Source: Daucus carota subsp. sativus
Taxonomy: Eukaryota > Streptophyta > Magnoliopsida > Apiales > Apiaceae
Direction of reading: 5' to 3'
Assembly (NCBI RefSeq): GCF_001625215.2
Contig: NC_030383.2
Coordinates: 60,068,949-60,132,948, forward strand
DNA length: 64,000 nt
The translations under genes and the position numbers were made by a program. This document shows, piece by piece, positions 35,226-47,560 of the stretch (position 1 is the first letter of the stretch; every line of letters starts with the position of its first letter). The notes below the pieces were generated by a model. That model was not told the origin of the DNA, did no database searches, and saw only the letters and a program-made list of their open reading frames with translations.

Positions 35226-38200
35226 TTACGCAGCTTCAGGAGTGCGATTGTTTCTCACTGCTTTTGCAGAATCCTGCACTACTGCTCTCTTGCCTTCATT
35301 ATCATCTTTTATTCTGAGATTTGCAATGGATTCGCTCAGTAAGTCAGCTGTTTCAGAAGAGATTGTTTCTTTTGCTGAACCCGTATCAACTTCTAGGACT
35401 GGAGAAAGTGCACCACCAAATTCCAGCTCTAGCGTTTTGAATTCGTCTTCGATGTCCTCATCTTCAATCTCTGTATAGGTAGTCGATCCAACTGATCCTG
35501 AATGCAGAAAGATGCATTCCAAAAATTACCAACCATGAGAAAAAATTATCTAGCATGTTATAGCCATGTCCCTGGGTATCTGATCAACTCTCTCCGAGAT
35601 TTAAATGCCATGGTTAACTACAAACTGGTTCTATATAATTCTAGATGGGTAATTATATCGACTCAACTCTTGTAATCCATTTATTAGTACAATTATTCAG
35701 ATATGACAAGGTTCCAAAATACAGATTTAATTTACTAGAACCCTTAAAATGTGATGAGTTCTTTAATTCATAAACATAGCGGATATTTGAACTTGCAGAA
35801 TATAAACTGAAGAGATCATGAGCATATATATTTACTGTACTGCATATAATTCTGCTTTCCCAAATTCACTACTTCATTGTCATTTGTGAATGAGTACAAA
35901 ACAGAGCAAGGCCTCTGCCCATGTGTGTGTGTTTTGTACGTTTTATGATAAGTCATCATGATAAGAGCTATACCTAAAACATTGTCAACCTCCTTCTGCG
36001 TAGCAATGCTCTCATCAAGTTCCTCCAAACAGCGTTGAACTTCCTCTACACTTGTACTATTCTCCTTTATAGCCCTGGCACCAATTTGTATAGCTTCAGT
36101 CACCTGCCAATATATAATGTCAGAGTAACATAAATTAGCAGATATACATAACCATAGCTTTGAAACCTTAAGTCTTTACTTGATAAGCCAGGGGGCTACA
36201 CGAACATCATATATTTTAAGCACCAATATATTGAAAGAACCACATGTTTGGATTTTAGTCAACAAACAAACCTGTTTTGATGACTCGGCATCTGCAAGAG
36301 CTCTGATGACTTCATCCACTCGGTTCAAAAGTGTTGTACATTTTTCTCTACTTTGGGAAGCCAATTTTAGTTCTCTTGTATGCCTCAGGGCAACCACTTT
36401 ATTTCCGGATTTCAGTGAAGTCAATGCTTTCTCTCTCAAACTGCACAGGGATAACTTGAAATCATATCTTATGTGTGGGTATCTAGAATCGTATATACAT
36501 TTCAGCAAATTCAAGAGTGAATTCTTACATTTCACAACGTTGGTCAATCCCATCTAGCTGTTGCTGAAGCTTTTCTGCTGTCCATATTAAGTGCAGAGTA
36601 TCATAATCTAGTGTTGAAGGACTGGAAACTGCAGATGTCGAAAGAGATATCTTCACACCCTGTAAGAGAAAACTACCAGTGTAGATATCAGGTAAGAATT
36701 GTCAATGTGAGTCAAGCATGTACAGAATTCAAGGAACAAAATTTTGGGTATGCATACGACATTTATCTAAATGCTATGTATCTAGGTGCAGAATCAACAA
36801 TAGCACTAGCAAAGCTAATCCATCAACTATTAAATGACAGACAAGACAAGTTAGACAGTTCTTATAATAGTTTCAAACCAAAGTTTGTGGAATTGTTATC
36901 ATTGAACTATAAATGTCATGATTGTCATGCCTTGGCACTAATAATTTCATCCCTTGGTCACCACGACTACAAAGGAAATACAAGAGTTAAGAATCACAAT
37001 ACAATAATCAGTACCTCTTTAACCCCCTGCCTGTTAATTGAAAGATATTTTGCTTTTCCACTCCCAGACAGATAACTCAAGACTGCATATGCCTCCCGTG
37101 ATCCTCCACAAATCTCTTGTAATTTTCTAATTGTAATGATGCACGAATAAGTCCAATGGTTGTCAGATAGCACTTTAACAACTTCAGCAGCTTTCTCCTG
37201 AACAACATGAGAATTATGCAATTATACCTTGCCATATTAATGTGTAAGATGCTATTAACTATTTCACAAACAGAAGTTCTGCATTATCTAGACAGTGAAA
37301 TCCTTCGTACTAGCTTGGGGACAGCATGAACTGATAATAATATCCTGCTACTATACATATAGTGAAGAAGATTGATGGAGTCCTCTGTGGAATGATCGGA
37401 CATTTGGAAGCAACAACTAACATGGGTCTTAAATCTTAATACTGAAGTTAACAATAGTAAAGATTATTTTTTTGGCCAAAATAATAGTAAATATTAAAAT
37501 TTATAAGCATTATATGAAAATTAAGATGAATCTATCAACTAAGAAACCGTAGAAGATGACGAGATACTGAACATGGCACAGTTACAATAAATAGTTTCAA
37601 ATAAAATATCATCAGGATTTATGTCCTATGCAGAATATAAGAAGTGTTTAGTTCTAGATAGCATGGGCATTGGGCCATGTGGCTTAACTATTCATATTAG
37701 TAGAGGTCTTTTGCATGATCAAACATTGCTAAAGATAACAGTACATGTTCTATAAACTTACTCTTTTCAATTGTGGGATGATACATGTGCCCAAAGGATC
37801 AAATATAAAGAGGTACTATCCCATTGTTTCAAGTAAAAAGAGCATATCCATCTGTGAAAGCATGTGTCACACAACCAATTTGATCGTGGTTTTGACAATA
37901 CTTATTTGTTTAACATTGATCGATGTTTTAGTTAAAACTAATATTGTATTTACCTCCTGAGAAGCAAATGCAGCTATACAAAGTAAGGTATGCAGTTTGC
38001 ACCTCAGAACAGAGTGACAACAGAAATTACCTTCAATAATGTGGCAACAATAAGATCATCTTCTGTCAAATCTGAAGATCTAGATAAGCCTGCTAGACGC
38101 ACTACTCTTCTAAATATCTGCGACAGCCGTCCACTAGCTGGATCAATAAGCTCAGAACTCCTAAGAAGTTCACCAGAACTCTGCATTTCAAGCTGGAAAA

Positions 38201-39917
38201 AGAAAGGAAGAATTGATAACTCAAGTAAATATGATTACTATTATACTATATGTTAATTAGCTAAAAAGATTATGATAACTATATGTTCTTTGTCTATTTT
38301 TCATCAAGCAACTTTACTGCGAAGTAGCCATTCAAATAAATGTAGCTCACCAGTACATGGTCTAGACATAGAGGAGTCAGGCCTCCTCGATTGAACCACA
38401 CACTCTTGACCTTCATGAAACAAAGAACAGGTTATCATAAAGAAATCAGTATAGTATTGTGCAAATGCTGCTGAAATATCATATATGGACTTTCATTATG
38501 AAAGCATTCATTATGGTACACAGTGAAACCCTTTTCAAGTGATATACTGACATAAGAGAGGGCTACATTTTTTGTACTTCAAAACAACTAAAATTGTGGT
38601 TCTAGCTACCAAACTCATGCAATATACACATTTCTTGGACCAAAAGAGTTGCTGACATTTATGTGCGCCAACAATTTCACCCCTAAGAAATTATTTACAA
38701 ATGAGATAACATTCTCCGAGTATAATAATATTATCATAGATACAACAAGACTGAGATCACAACAATCAATTGAAAACAATTGAAAAGATAGAGGATGATC
38801 TAAAAATTATTAGACAATCAAACCTAACACAAATCAGTATCATAAAAAAAAAATCTCAAATTCGTACATTATATAAAATATATGTACTAAAGCGATAATA
38901 TTACACATTTTAATTTTAATCCTAACTTGATACCAGAACTTTTTATCAATTTAGAGTGGTTATTAACTCATATGAGATCACTTTATATGGCTTCTACTGT
39001 AATTTTATTAGTTGTATTTTGAAAATAAACAAAATTCACTAGCAATTTGTATTAGCACTGACTATACACGAATAAAGTGTGTGCTCAATTTATTTGTGTA
39101 ACTTGCCCTTTGGCTATAATGCACCTTAGAAGATAAAAACTCTATCATTTTTCATTCCCAAAATGTAACCAAATGGTGAGATCAAACAGAAAAGGTTAAA
39201 GAGATGCAAATTCTTTGAAAGTTAAGATTTCAAGAATCCGTAAATATAGCATAAAACTAAAACCAAAAGTAATCAGAGAAAAAAAACCATCAATTTAACT
39301 TCGCAAGAGTAAACATAACTGAAGCCATTGTCCATTTCACCATAGAGAGCCTCAAGCCGCAAATTCTTGTTCACAAAACACATATAACTCAAGTATCTTT
39401 AGCAGCAGTAGCACAATAATAACAATTTCATGATAATCGAAGTATAACAAACATTAAGCAACCCCAAATTACTTCACAAGCATTTCAAAAAATTCAACCT
39501 TTTTTATTCCACTAATTAAAAAAATACACCATTTTACGTACTATTTTTACTAATATCCACCTCAGCATCACAACTAAAATAAAGAAATAAACCCATTAAA
39601 ACCCCTTGATACTTAAACTCGATAAAGTAATATTTTTTCTCGAACAGATATAAGTAATAAATTTCTCGGGTCCCAAAAATATTCATTTATCGAAAAAACT
39701 AGAGATGAACCTGAGAAGGGGTGATGAAGAGGACACGAAGATGGCGAGAGAGGTTGATGATCAAGTCTCGCCAGAAGATGTAATTGGGCTCCCAGTCGGA
39801 TCTTTGGCCGCTAAAGCCCTTGAATTTGGGCCTCATTTTGTCGTCATCTTCCCAGTCTTTGCCCAGTTCTTTTAGTAACCAGTCTTTTATTTTGGCTCTG
39901 TTTTCTTCTGATTCCAT
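35226..39917 (-). CDS. CHMP7: CHMP7-type SNF7 family (ESCRT-III) protein
   Basis: Eight coding exons on the minus strand: 39917-39711, 38410-38351, 38192-38031, 37197-37015, 36659-36529, 36440-36272, 36103-35974 and 35497-35226; every junction keeps the frame, total 437 aa. Residues 1-200 (MESEENRAKIKDWLLKEL, then RVLFITPSQ, WFNRGGLTPLCLDHVL) are the winged-helix-like N-terminal half typical of CHMP7. Residues from about 205 are the SNF7 helical domain (LDYDTLHLIWTAEKLQQQLD, LREKALTSLKSGNKVVALRH). The C-terminus has an acidic stretch (IEDEDIEDEFKTLELEFG). CHMP7 proteins recruit ESCRT-III to membranes, notably the nuclear envelope in animals and yeast; the plant role is inference. A poly(A) scar lies in the intron 37198-38030. 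Length fits the family. Confidence 0.92.
37453..37496 (-). mobile_element. Short poly(T)/(A) insertion scar in a CHMP7 intron
   Basis: aatagtaaagatta (37453-37466) and aatagtaaatatta (37483-37496) are 14-bp direct repeats with one mismatch, flanking tttttttggccaaaat. Confidence 0.5.
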
Positions 39918-42074
39918 TGTTGATATGCTCCCAATGAACTTGAAGATTTGGCTTGATATATGTACAAGACCACAAGCGAGTTTAACTTTTTGAATTTGCA
40001 ATGAAATTCCAGCGCCCTGGGTTATTTTCCATTTTTTTTAAAAAAAAAGAGTATTTATGGTATATATAAAATATAATTTTATAATTTATTTATAAAAAAA
40101 TTATAAATATTTAAATTTCATTACAGCTATCTGCAAACACATGGCCCATTTCTTGAACATTTTGGTGGGCTTGCCTCACGAAAACACAATGTGGGCTTCA
40201 CCTGATATTTGTTACAGGCCCCATAAAACTACATAGAGATTCTAATTAATAGTAATAATAATGATGCACTCAAAAAAAATAGTGATAATAATGATAAATT
40301 ATATAGTTTATAAAAAATAATATAATGATAAAAAGTTGATAATATGCTTGGAATCGAAGCAAAGATGTGAATGATGAAACAGAAGGAAGGGGACATGGGT
40401 TTTGTTTTCCCTTAATTTTGTTTCTGATTTTCCTTGAATAAATAAATGGCAGTCTTCTATAACACGTCTCTCTTTATCAGTTAATCTACATCTAGGCGAA
40501 TTATCATACGCAAGAAGTTACACGTGCAGGTTCGGTTTCACTATGGAAAAACATCATGTTTTGTTTCGTTTTGTCTGGCACACTTCTTGCTTTGTTTGTA
40601 TAGCCGGCGGTAGACATTTATTCAAGATTTCTGGCCTACATTTTCTGTGCTGTAGTCTCTCACAGTTTGTCCATATTATCGATAGGGGCTGTGTTTGGTC
40701 GGGGAGGGTGCAGGAATGGGTTAAAGTGGTACGAGATTAAGGTTTCATTGTGTGGTATCACAACAAATGTTGAGTGGTGCAATGAATATGATTGAAGTAA
40801 ACTATCTGAGTTATTAATTATAATTAATTTAAAATATTATTAAATTAATATTTATATATATGTTTGAGTCATTAATTTCATTTTGTATAATAAATTATAT
40901 GAAATGATATAAATAATAATAATAATAATAAAGAAATTGATTCCTCAAACACATGTTTCATAATCACTTCCTCATTTGGGTATAAAAAAACTCATAGTTT
41001 ATGCGTTTGAGGAATGAGTTTCATGAAAGATATTTCAACCAAATATCGGTACGGGTTTGAAATGAACAAAACCTATAACTGATACCAAAAAAGCCGTATA
41101 AGGTTGCAAAACGTCGTTGTTAAAAAGTTGTCCAATAGAAAGTTATTGTGAAAATTAAATAATTATTTATTAATTTTAATATTTATATTAAAAGTTATAA
41201 GATAAAAATAATAATATTTTTTGATGAGATTTGATTATAAAATTTGTTACAACTTCCCGAAAAAATTGAAAATAGAGACTTGTTTTTCTAAAATTAGTTT
41301 TTAAACTAGTAAAATTTACTAGTCTAAAAAGCTGAGTTTGAATATAATATTCACAACTTTCAACTTCTCTCTTTTCAACTTTTTGAGAGTGATTCAACGG
41401 TTCAATAAAATCAGAAACCGCTCCTAAATCCCAATACCACTTATAAACTGTTTCCATAGAGACCCGAGGTCAAGAATGGTCGTGAAAAAGTCGAGTCTGA
41501 CTCGGGAAAATACTTATGTTATCATCCCCACTAAAATACAACAATGTATTCGTGCAGCAGCCGACAATATTAAATACTCATTCGAATCAGTTGATGAATC
41601 ATGTCGGTGGTCGTCCTCCTGTGGTCTGTGCATGCATGCATTATCTGCATATACTGTATAATACTTGGACTTGGACATGTTGATGAGGGCAGGCCGATGT
41701 GGTGATTACATACACCAAGGTTTGATGACAAGCTCGATGAGCTCACATATTAAACTCAAAATCTATCTACTCTTTTTAAGAATGTGTATCTTCTTCGATA
41801 ATGACTATAAAAATTGTCATGTCTTCGCTTTTGTAAAAGGTTTCCAACACTCAGACTCCCTTGATTCTATGTTCCCCTACCCTGTCCATTTGTCTGCGCA
41901 CTCATTTCTTCTTGTTGCCATCGCTTACTCAGCTCCCCGTTTAATAATATTAAATTGTTCATTGGATATTTAAGAATTCTTCTCGACATTTTTATGTCTA
42001 GACTGATCTTAAAATTATAACTTATGATTTAAATGATTTAATGTAATGAATTCGGAATTTAAAATGTTTGTTTA
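39918..42074. other. Spacer upstream of CHMP7
   Basis: Includes the CHMP7 promoter region, with GGCCCA-like boxes near 40144 and TGGGC words near 40168 and 40193. It also holds one scar (40250-40295), a possible hAT-type MITE (about 40684-41050, ctgtgtttggtcgg to aaccaaatatcgg, not well bounded) and AT-rich DNA. No gene is supported. Confidence 0.45.
40250..40295 (+). mobile_element. Short poly(A) insertion scar
   Basis: tagtaataataatgat (40250-40265) and tagtgataataatgat (40280-40295) are 16-bp direct repeats with one mismatch, flanking gcactc plus eight A residues. Confidence 0.5.
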
Positions 42075-42122
42075 AATCATTTTGATTTATTTTTTTTTTT
42101 TTTGAAAGCAAACTGACTTTTA

Positions 42123-45100
42123 TTAGCTCAAAACCAGATCAAACATCAACGTCTCCAACAAGAAATCTGGAGGAGACAGAAAAACATTGAAGCAATTCAC
42201 CATACATGGCGCCCTAGCTATCAGATGGGCTGCCATGTTGGCCTGCCGTTTAACAAAGTAAATAGCAAAATCAGGTCTAGCGTCTAGAATCGAACGACAC
42301 TGAGCAAGCACATCTCCAACTTCCAAGTTATACTCAGTCCCCATCTTCAGAGCTTTTACAGCAAGCAGTGAATCCGTCTCTATATCAACACCTGAGAGCT
42401 GCAATTCCTCAAGCCATGTCACAGCTTCGAGAATGCCCCTTACTTCAGCTTCAAACACAGTGATCTCCCCTGGATAACGAAGATTTTTCGCCGTTATAAA
42501 CTCACCTTGATGATCCCGAATGATCAGACCTAAGGCAAAGGAATGAGCTCCAGAAACAACAGACGCATCAATATTTACTTTGATTCTGTTTACTGCAGGA
42601 GCTACCCACCTACTCCCAACTGGTTGATGTTGCTGAGGTTCATTAGGTCCGTGTCTCATTTGTTTCTTCCTCACTTCTTGCCATTGCGAAATCTGTCTGT
42701 CACTCAATTGCATTGCAATACTAGGTGTTACCACTTTGTGTTCCCAGACTTTAAAGTTTCTGGCGTTCCAAATACCCCATAGCACCTTAGCTAATTTCAG
42801 CTGAACTTCAGACGTCTCTGATTCTAGTCTACCAAGGACCCATTCTGGTGCTGACTCTACTGTCCAGAAATCAAATTCAGCTCCCATAAGTCTCCAACAC
42901 TCCTTTGCAAACTCACAATCCATAAACACATGCAAGAGATGCTCCACGTCTTTGTCGCACATTGGGCAAGTAATCGGAATCTGGACTCCTTTACTTCTTA
43001 ACCGATAACGAACAGGAATGTTATTCCTACATAGCCGCCACAGAAAAATCTTAACTTTGTGAGGGACCTTCAGCTGCCATAAATGTTTCCAACCTTTCGA
43101 CTGAGAAACTCGAAGACATGTACTAAAATGCAAATGCCAGAACTTGTAACCTGATCTTACACTGTACTTCCCGTCGACTGCAGGCGTCCATGTAACACGA
43201 TCACAGACCTGATTATAGGGAATGGGTGTTGCTAAGATTGCCTTAGCATCACAACTCAAGAAATAGTTAGACACCCGTTGAATATCCCACCTACGTTCAC
43301 CAGGAATGAATAAATCGCATACTTTTCCACCTGCAATACTGCCACAATTTAGAGTTTCCACTCTAAAATCTTTCTTATCTCTAAGCCATGCATCCTCAAA
43401 AATTCTTATTTTCCTCCCGTCACCCACAATCCATCTGTACCCCTTCGACACCGCCTCTTTGGCTTGCCACAGCCCTGACCATATATAACTCGCACCTCCT
43501 CCTCGAGTTGCTTCGAAAAAAGAATTATTGGGAAAATACCTCGCCTTGTAGACTCGAGCTATAAGAGTATATGGTTTATTAAGGAAAGTCCAGCAATGTT
43601 TTGCTAGCATAGCAATATTGAAACCATACAGGTCCCTATAACCTAGACCACCCTCATTCTTCCCCATACTCATATTTTCCCAAGAGAGCCATTTAATACC
43701 TTTCTTATTGTTGCCACTCGCACCCCACCAGAAACTATTCATCATTTTCTCCAAATCTTGGCTCAGCGTTCTCGGCAACAAGAAGCATGACATAGCATAG
43801 GATGGAATGGTTTGAGCAACATTCCTCAACAGAACTGCTTTCCCTCCTCGAGATAGACACTTCTCACTCCAACCTTGAATTCGTTTCCACATTCTATCCT
43901 TAAGAAAATTAAAACAGGATTTTTTTGATCTGCCAATGAGGGAGGGTAACCCCAGATACCGATCCCCGCTTATGTCTTTGTGCACTCCTAGCAGATTTTT
44001 AATATCCATTTGCAACTCCGCACCAACATTTGAGCTGAACAAGATGCCAGATTTTTGAAGATTTATGGACTGGCCAGAATAAAATTCATACTTTTGAAGA
44101 ATCGACCGAACTTGACTTGCCTCCTCCACTGCTGCTTTAAAGAAAAGAAAGCTATCGTCTGCGAATAAAAGGTGTGTGACCTCCGGAGCTCCCTCTGCTA
44201 TCTTACACCCATGAATTGTACCATTCTCTGCAGCTGTACTAATCAAACGAGATAACCCCTCAACACAAAACAAGAACAGGTACGGTGAAAGAGGGTCGCC
44301 TTGACGCAGGCCTCTCTTCGGAATTACAGACCCAACCTGAGCTCCATTAAAACAAACAGAATAGCTAACTGTTGTTACACATAACATGATCCAATCTATC
44401 CACTTTTGATGAAAACCCATCTGCTCCATCCTTCCTTTAAGAAAATTCCAGTCAACGCGATCATATGCTTTGCTAACATCAAGTTTCAGTGCCACTTCAC
44501 CCGTTCTACCCTTCCGCAGTCTTCTCATATGGTGTACTACCTCAAACGCCACTAGAACATTATCCGTGATGCTTCGTCCAGGAACAAAGGCTGACTGATT
44601 TTCTGAGATAATGTCCGGAAGTATGCTTCGGATTCTATTGGCCAAAACTTTAGCAATAATCTTGTACAGGACATTACACAAAGCAATAGGGCGAAGGTCC
44701 TTCATAGTATCTGCGTTTTCTTTCTTAGGGATCAGAACTATGTTTGTGTCATTTAGCCCTTGGGGAAATGCCATATCCCTCATCCAATACTTGCAGCTCT
44801 CATAAACTTCCTTCCCTAGGAGCGTCCAAAAATGCTGGAAAAAAGCTGGGTTAAGTCCGTCTGGACCAGAGCTCTTATCCGGATGCATTTGCTTTATCGC
44901 AGCTGTGAATTCTTCATAGCTGAAATCTTCTGTCAATTTGTTATTCTGGGCTTCAGAAATCACATTCACGCCGCATTCGACCGGCAGTTCACGCTCAGTA
45001 TCCTCATTACCGAATAAGTTCACAAAATAATTCTCGACAATGCTACTCATTCCCTCCTGATCAGTCACTATAGCTCCATCTTCATTCCTGAGCCTCGTGA

Positions 45101-46205
45101 CATTATTGATTTTCTTCCGCGTTGATGCATATGCATGAAAGAATTTTGAATTTGAATCGCCCTCTGCAAGCCAAAATGCTTTTGCTCTTTGTTGCCAATA
45201 CACTTCCTCATGAACCAGTAAATCATTCAACTTATGTTTCTCCTCAAAGTACATTTTCGTGCATAGCTCGTCCCTACATTCCACGAACTCCTCCAGCCGT
45301 TCCTTTTGTTTCCTGATTTTCTCCCGAAACTTATTGAAAAAATTCTTTCCCCATTTCTGCATAAACATGGACACATCAACAAGTTTTGACATGAAATACA
45401 TAGGGGTTAGACTTTTCCAGTAACCGGAAACCTCTTCAGAAAAAGACTCCTCCTTTAACCATGTGTTCTCAAAGCGGAACCTAAATTGCCTTCTTGAGTG
45501 CACCAAGCTACACAGGTCGAGTTGAATTGGATCATGATCAGAGCATATAGTGTGGTGCACACTAAGTTTACACAGAGGAAACATGTGCCACCATGCTTCA
45601 GTAGCAAAGGCGCGATCTAGTCGTTCACGGACCCAGTTAGCCTTCCCTCTACTCTTCTCCCAAGTGTACTTGCCACCACTAAGATCAAGCTCGATCAACG
45701 CACACTCCTCTATAATTTTCCGAAACCCATTTAGCAAGGAAGTGGGGTGCTTATGAAGCCCCTTCTTATCAGCCTCACTTAACATATCGTTGAAGTCACC
45801 AATGATACACCACGGCAATGTAGATTTACTAGCTAACTGCCTAATGAACTCCCAGGCATCCTTCCTTCTTGTTCTCTCTGGATACCCATAATAGCAAGAC
45901 ATCCGCCAACAATCGATACCATCTCTCAGAAAAATCACATCTATATGGTTTTGAGACGAGTCGTTAATTCTCAAATCTATATTCCTTCTCCAAAAAATTG
46001 CAAGACCCCCACTACGACCATTACAATCAACAGAAAAATGACCACTAAAACCAAGCTTCGTGCAAAGCTTTTTTATTTTATCACTATAAACAAGAGTCTC
46101 TGATAGAAATAAAAAGTCGGGTTTACGGGACTTTACTAAATCCCCCAATATTCGAACTGTCTGGGAGTTCCCCAACCCCCAGCAGTTCCAGCTTAAGTAA
46201 TTCAT
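42123..46205 (-). CDS. LINE ORF2: endonuclease, reverse transcriptase, RNase H-like
   Basis: 1360-aa uninterrupted protein. Residues 1-230 form an APE-type endonuclease (WNCWGLGN, LSET with E36, GDFND at 136-140, SDHDP at 222-226). Residues about 480-760 are the reverse transcriptase (LRPIALCNVLYKIIAKVLANR, KLDVSKAYDRVDW, GLRQGDPLSPYLF, FADD at 681-684). A zinc-binding region zf-RVT follows near 1050-1130 (LWQLKVPHKVKIFLWRL, CPMCDKDVEHLLHVFMDC). The C-terminus is RNase H-like with D, E and D in NIDAS, FEAEVRG and IETDS. Catalytic residues are intact, so it could be active. It overlaps ORF1 by four bases (ATGA), an arrangement allowing stop-restart translation. Confidence 0.95.
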   Translation of the reverse strand: MNYLSWNCWGLGNSQTVRILGDLVKSRKPDFLFLSETLVYSDKIKKLCTKLGFSGHFSVDCNGRSGGLAIFWRRNIDLRINDSSQNHIDVIFLRDGIDCWRMSCYYGYPERTRRKDAWEFIRQLASKSTLPWCIIGDFNDMLSEADKKGLHKHPTSLLNGFRKIIEECALIELDLSGGKYTWEKSRGKANWVRERLDRAFATEAWWHMFPLCKLSVHHTICSDHDPIQLDLCSLVHSRRQFRFRFENTWLKEESFSEEVSGYWKSLTPMYFMSKLVDVSMFMQKWGKNFFNKFREKIRKQKERLEEFVECRDELCTKMYFEEKHKLNDLLVHEEVYWQQRAKAFWLAEGDSNSKFFHAYASTRKKINNVTRLRNEDGAIVTDQEGMSSIVENYFVNLFGNEDTERELPVECGVNVISEAQNNKLTEDFSYEEFTAAIKQMHPDKSSGPDGLNPAFFQHFWTLLGKEVYESCKYWMRDMAFPQGLNDTNIVLIPKKENADTMKDLRPIALCNVLYKIIAKVLANRIRSILPDIISENQSAFVPGRSITDNVLVAFEVVHHMRRLRKGRTGEVALKLDVSKAYDRVDWNFLKGRMEQMGFHQKWIDWIMLCVTTVSYSVCFNGAQVGSVIPKRGLRQGDPLSPYLFLFCVEGLSRLISTAAENGTIHGCKIAEGAPEVTHLLFADDSFLFFKAAVEEASQVRSILQKYEFYSGQSINLQKSGILFSSNVGAELQMDIKNLLGVHKDISGDRYLGLPSLIGRSKKSCFNFLKDRMWKRIQGWSEKCLSRGGKAVLLRNVAQTIPSYAMSCFLLPRTLSQDLEKMMNSFWWGASGNNKKGIKWLSWENMSMGKNEGGLGYRDLYGFNIAMLAKHCWTFLNKPYTLIARVYKARYFPNNSFFEATRGGGASYIWSGLWQAKEAVSKGYRWIVGDGRKIRIFEDAWLRDKKDFRVETLNCGSIAGGKVCDLFIPGERRWDIQRVSNYFLSCDAKAILATPIPYNQVCDRVTWTPAVDGKYSVRSGYKFWHLHFSTCLRVSQSKGWKHLWQLKVPHKVKIFLWRLCRNNIPVRYRLRSKGVQIPITCPMCDKDVEHLLHVFMDCEFAKECWRLMGAEFDFWTVESAPEWVLGRLESETSEVQLKLAKVLWGIWNARNFKVWEHKVVTPSIAMQLSDRQISQWQEVRKKQMRHGPNEPQQHQPVGSRWVAPAVNRIKVNIDASVVSGAHSFALGLIIRDHQGEFITAKNLRYPGEITVFEAEVRGILEAVTWLEELQLSGVDIETDSLLAVKALKMGTEYNLEVGDVLAQCRSILDARPDFAIYFVKRQANMAAHLIARAPCMVNCFNVFLSPPDFLLETLMFDLVLS

Positions 46206-47449
46206 TGTGGCTGGCTAGCTTGCATAGCAAGCGTAGCCAAAACATTTGTTGAAGAAGTTGCACAATCAGTTCCAGAAAGAGCAGCTTCTGTTTTTGAGTC
46301 TTTTGTATTGCTAAGTTCCCCACCTTTTAACCCACCTGCAATATCCATAATGTCGTATACTTCTGGGCCACCCCTCATACGTTTTCTTTCCACTAAATTA
46401 AGCCCAATCAACTCCTCCTCATCCAGCCCATATACTGGATTTGAAAAAGTATCTAATCCCGCTAATTTAGTACTTGACGTGGGCTTATCTTTTGTTACAG
46501 CTGTATATTGAACAATCTGATCCTTTGTGCCGTAATTTCCTCCTTGATCCCCTTGGTCTCCGTCTTTTCCGTAACAACTCTCCCCCGACTTCGCGAAATT
46601 GTTGCCCCTGCCAGCTCTGACTACCCAATCTGCGTCACCTTCCTCGCGAAGCCATTTACTCTTCGCCGGACCGGCCAGCCTTCGCGGCGGTGCCCTTAGC
46701 CATCCTCCCCATTCATTAGATGCATTCCCTCCAGAATTTGCCAGAAACTTACTACAATACCTTTCCGTGTGAGACACCAGACCACAAACAAAGCAAAAAT
46801 CCCCTAACCTTTCATACTTGCAGTTAACTATCACCTCTTTTCCATTCCTCCTCATAATCTTCTTTCTACGCTTAAGAGGTTTCCTGACATCAATGCTTAT
46901 TTTGATTCTCATGCATTCCCGCCATATGCTGGTACTATTCTTCTGATCATACTCTAAAAATTCACCAAAGAAATCACCCAATTGCTTCCCTACAGATTCC
47001 GACATGTACCCTGTTGGTAGATCATGGATTTGAATCCACATTTTAAGATGCCAGAGTGGTACTGATAGAGGCTCCTCCCCCTGTGGAATAGAGGCCAGAA
47101 TAAGCATGGCATTGTCGAAGGACCACGGCCCTCCATTGAGCACCCAATTCAAGTCCTCCTTATGATAAAATTGGAATATGAATATCCCTGCTTCCAGTTC
47201 CTTGATATTAATACCCATAGCTGGTCTCCACACGTCCGCCATTTTAGACTTCATTGCTCGGACGTTTATGTTCTTCTCAGTGAGGAATCTACCCACTGCA
47301 CAGAGTTCATACTTGTTGCTTTCATCATCGACATCACCCTCAATAACAACCGCGTCGTTCTCCTCTTCATCAATAACTAGATTGGACATATGGACATTCA
47401 GATCTTGATACCGAGCCATTATACTAAAACTCACACACTTCAAACTCAA
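46202..47449 (-). CDS. LINE ORF1: DUF4283 / zinc-knuckle RNA-binding protein
   Basis: 415-aa protein upstream of ORF2. The first half carries a DUF4283-like fold common to plant LINE ORF1 (VGRFLTEKNINVRAMKSKM, FQFYHKEDLNWVLNGGPWSF, IQIHDLPTGYM). A zinc knuckle CX2CX4HX4C lies at C219-C222-H227-C232. The remainder is low complexity with basic runs (KPLKRRKKIMRR) suited to RNA binding. The start could be M1 or M11 (MARYQDLNV); both are in frame. It ends TGA, sharing bases with the ORF2 ATG. It should bind LINE RNA in the retrotransposition particle. Confidence 0.92.
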   Translation of the reverse strand: MSLKCVSFSIMARYQDLNVHMSNLVIDEEENDAVVIEGDVDDESNKYELCAVGRFLTEKNINVRAMKSKMADVWRPAMGINIKELEAGIFIFQFYHKEDLNWVLNGGPWSFDNAMLILASIPQGEEPLSVPLWHLKMWIQIHDLPTGYMSESVGKQLGDFFGEFLEYDQKNSTSIWRECMRIKISIDVRKPLKRRKKIMRRNGKEVIVNCKYERLGDFCFVCGLVSHTERYCSKFLANSGGNASNEWGGWLRAPPRRLAGPAKSKWLREEGDADWVVRAGRGNNFAKSGESCYGKDGDQGDQGGNYGTKDQIVQYTAVTKDKPTSSTKLAGLDTFSNPVYGLDEEELIGLNLVERKRMRGGPEVYDIMDIAGGLKGGELSNTKDSKTEAALSGTDCATSSTNVLATLAMQASQPQ

Positions 47450-47560
47450 TGTTTATGGGTTTGAGCGGAGAGAAAACAAAACCTCTCACAAGTCATGGAG
47501 AGAAAAAAAATTATACTTTTATTATTTATTTATAGTTTTAAACAATCATTTTGATTTATT

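Larger units (their letters stand above)
42075..47560 (-). mobile_element. Full-length L1-type LINE with 17-bp target duplication
   Basis: The 17-bp sequence aatcattttgatttatt occurs at 42075-42091 and 47544-47560. Directly inside the left copy is a T-run (poly(A) of the minus-strand element) followed by gaaagc. Element body 42092-47543, about 5.45 kb. It contains a leader, ORF1 (47449-46202), ORF2 (46205-42123) overlapping by ATGA, and a very short 3' UTR. Both ORFs are open, and the target duplication is perfect, so the insertion is young in evolutionary terms. Confidence 0.93.

Noticed and set aside
36180-37075. + strand ORFs of 125 and 154 aa across the CHMP7 gene
   Set aside because: They run across mapped minus-strand exons and introns of the SNF7 gene and show no family features.
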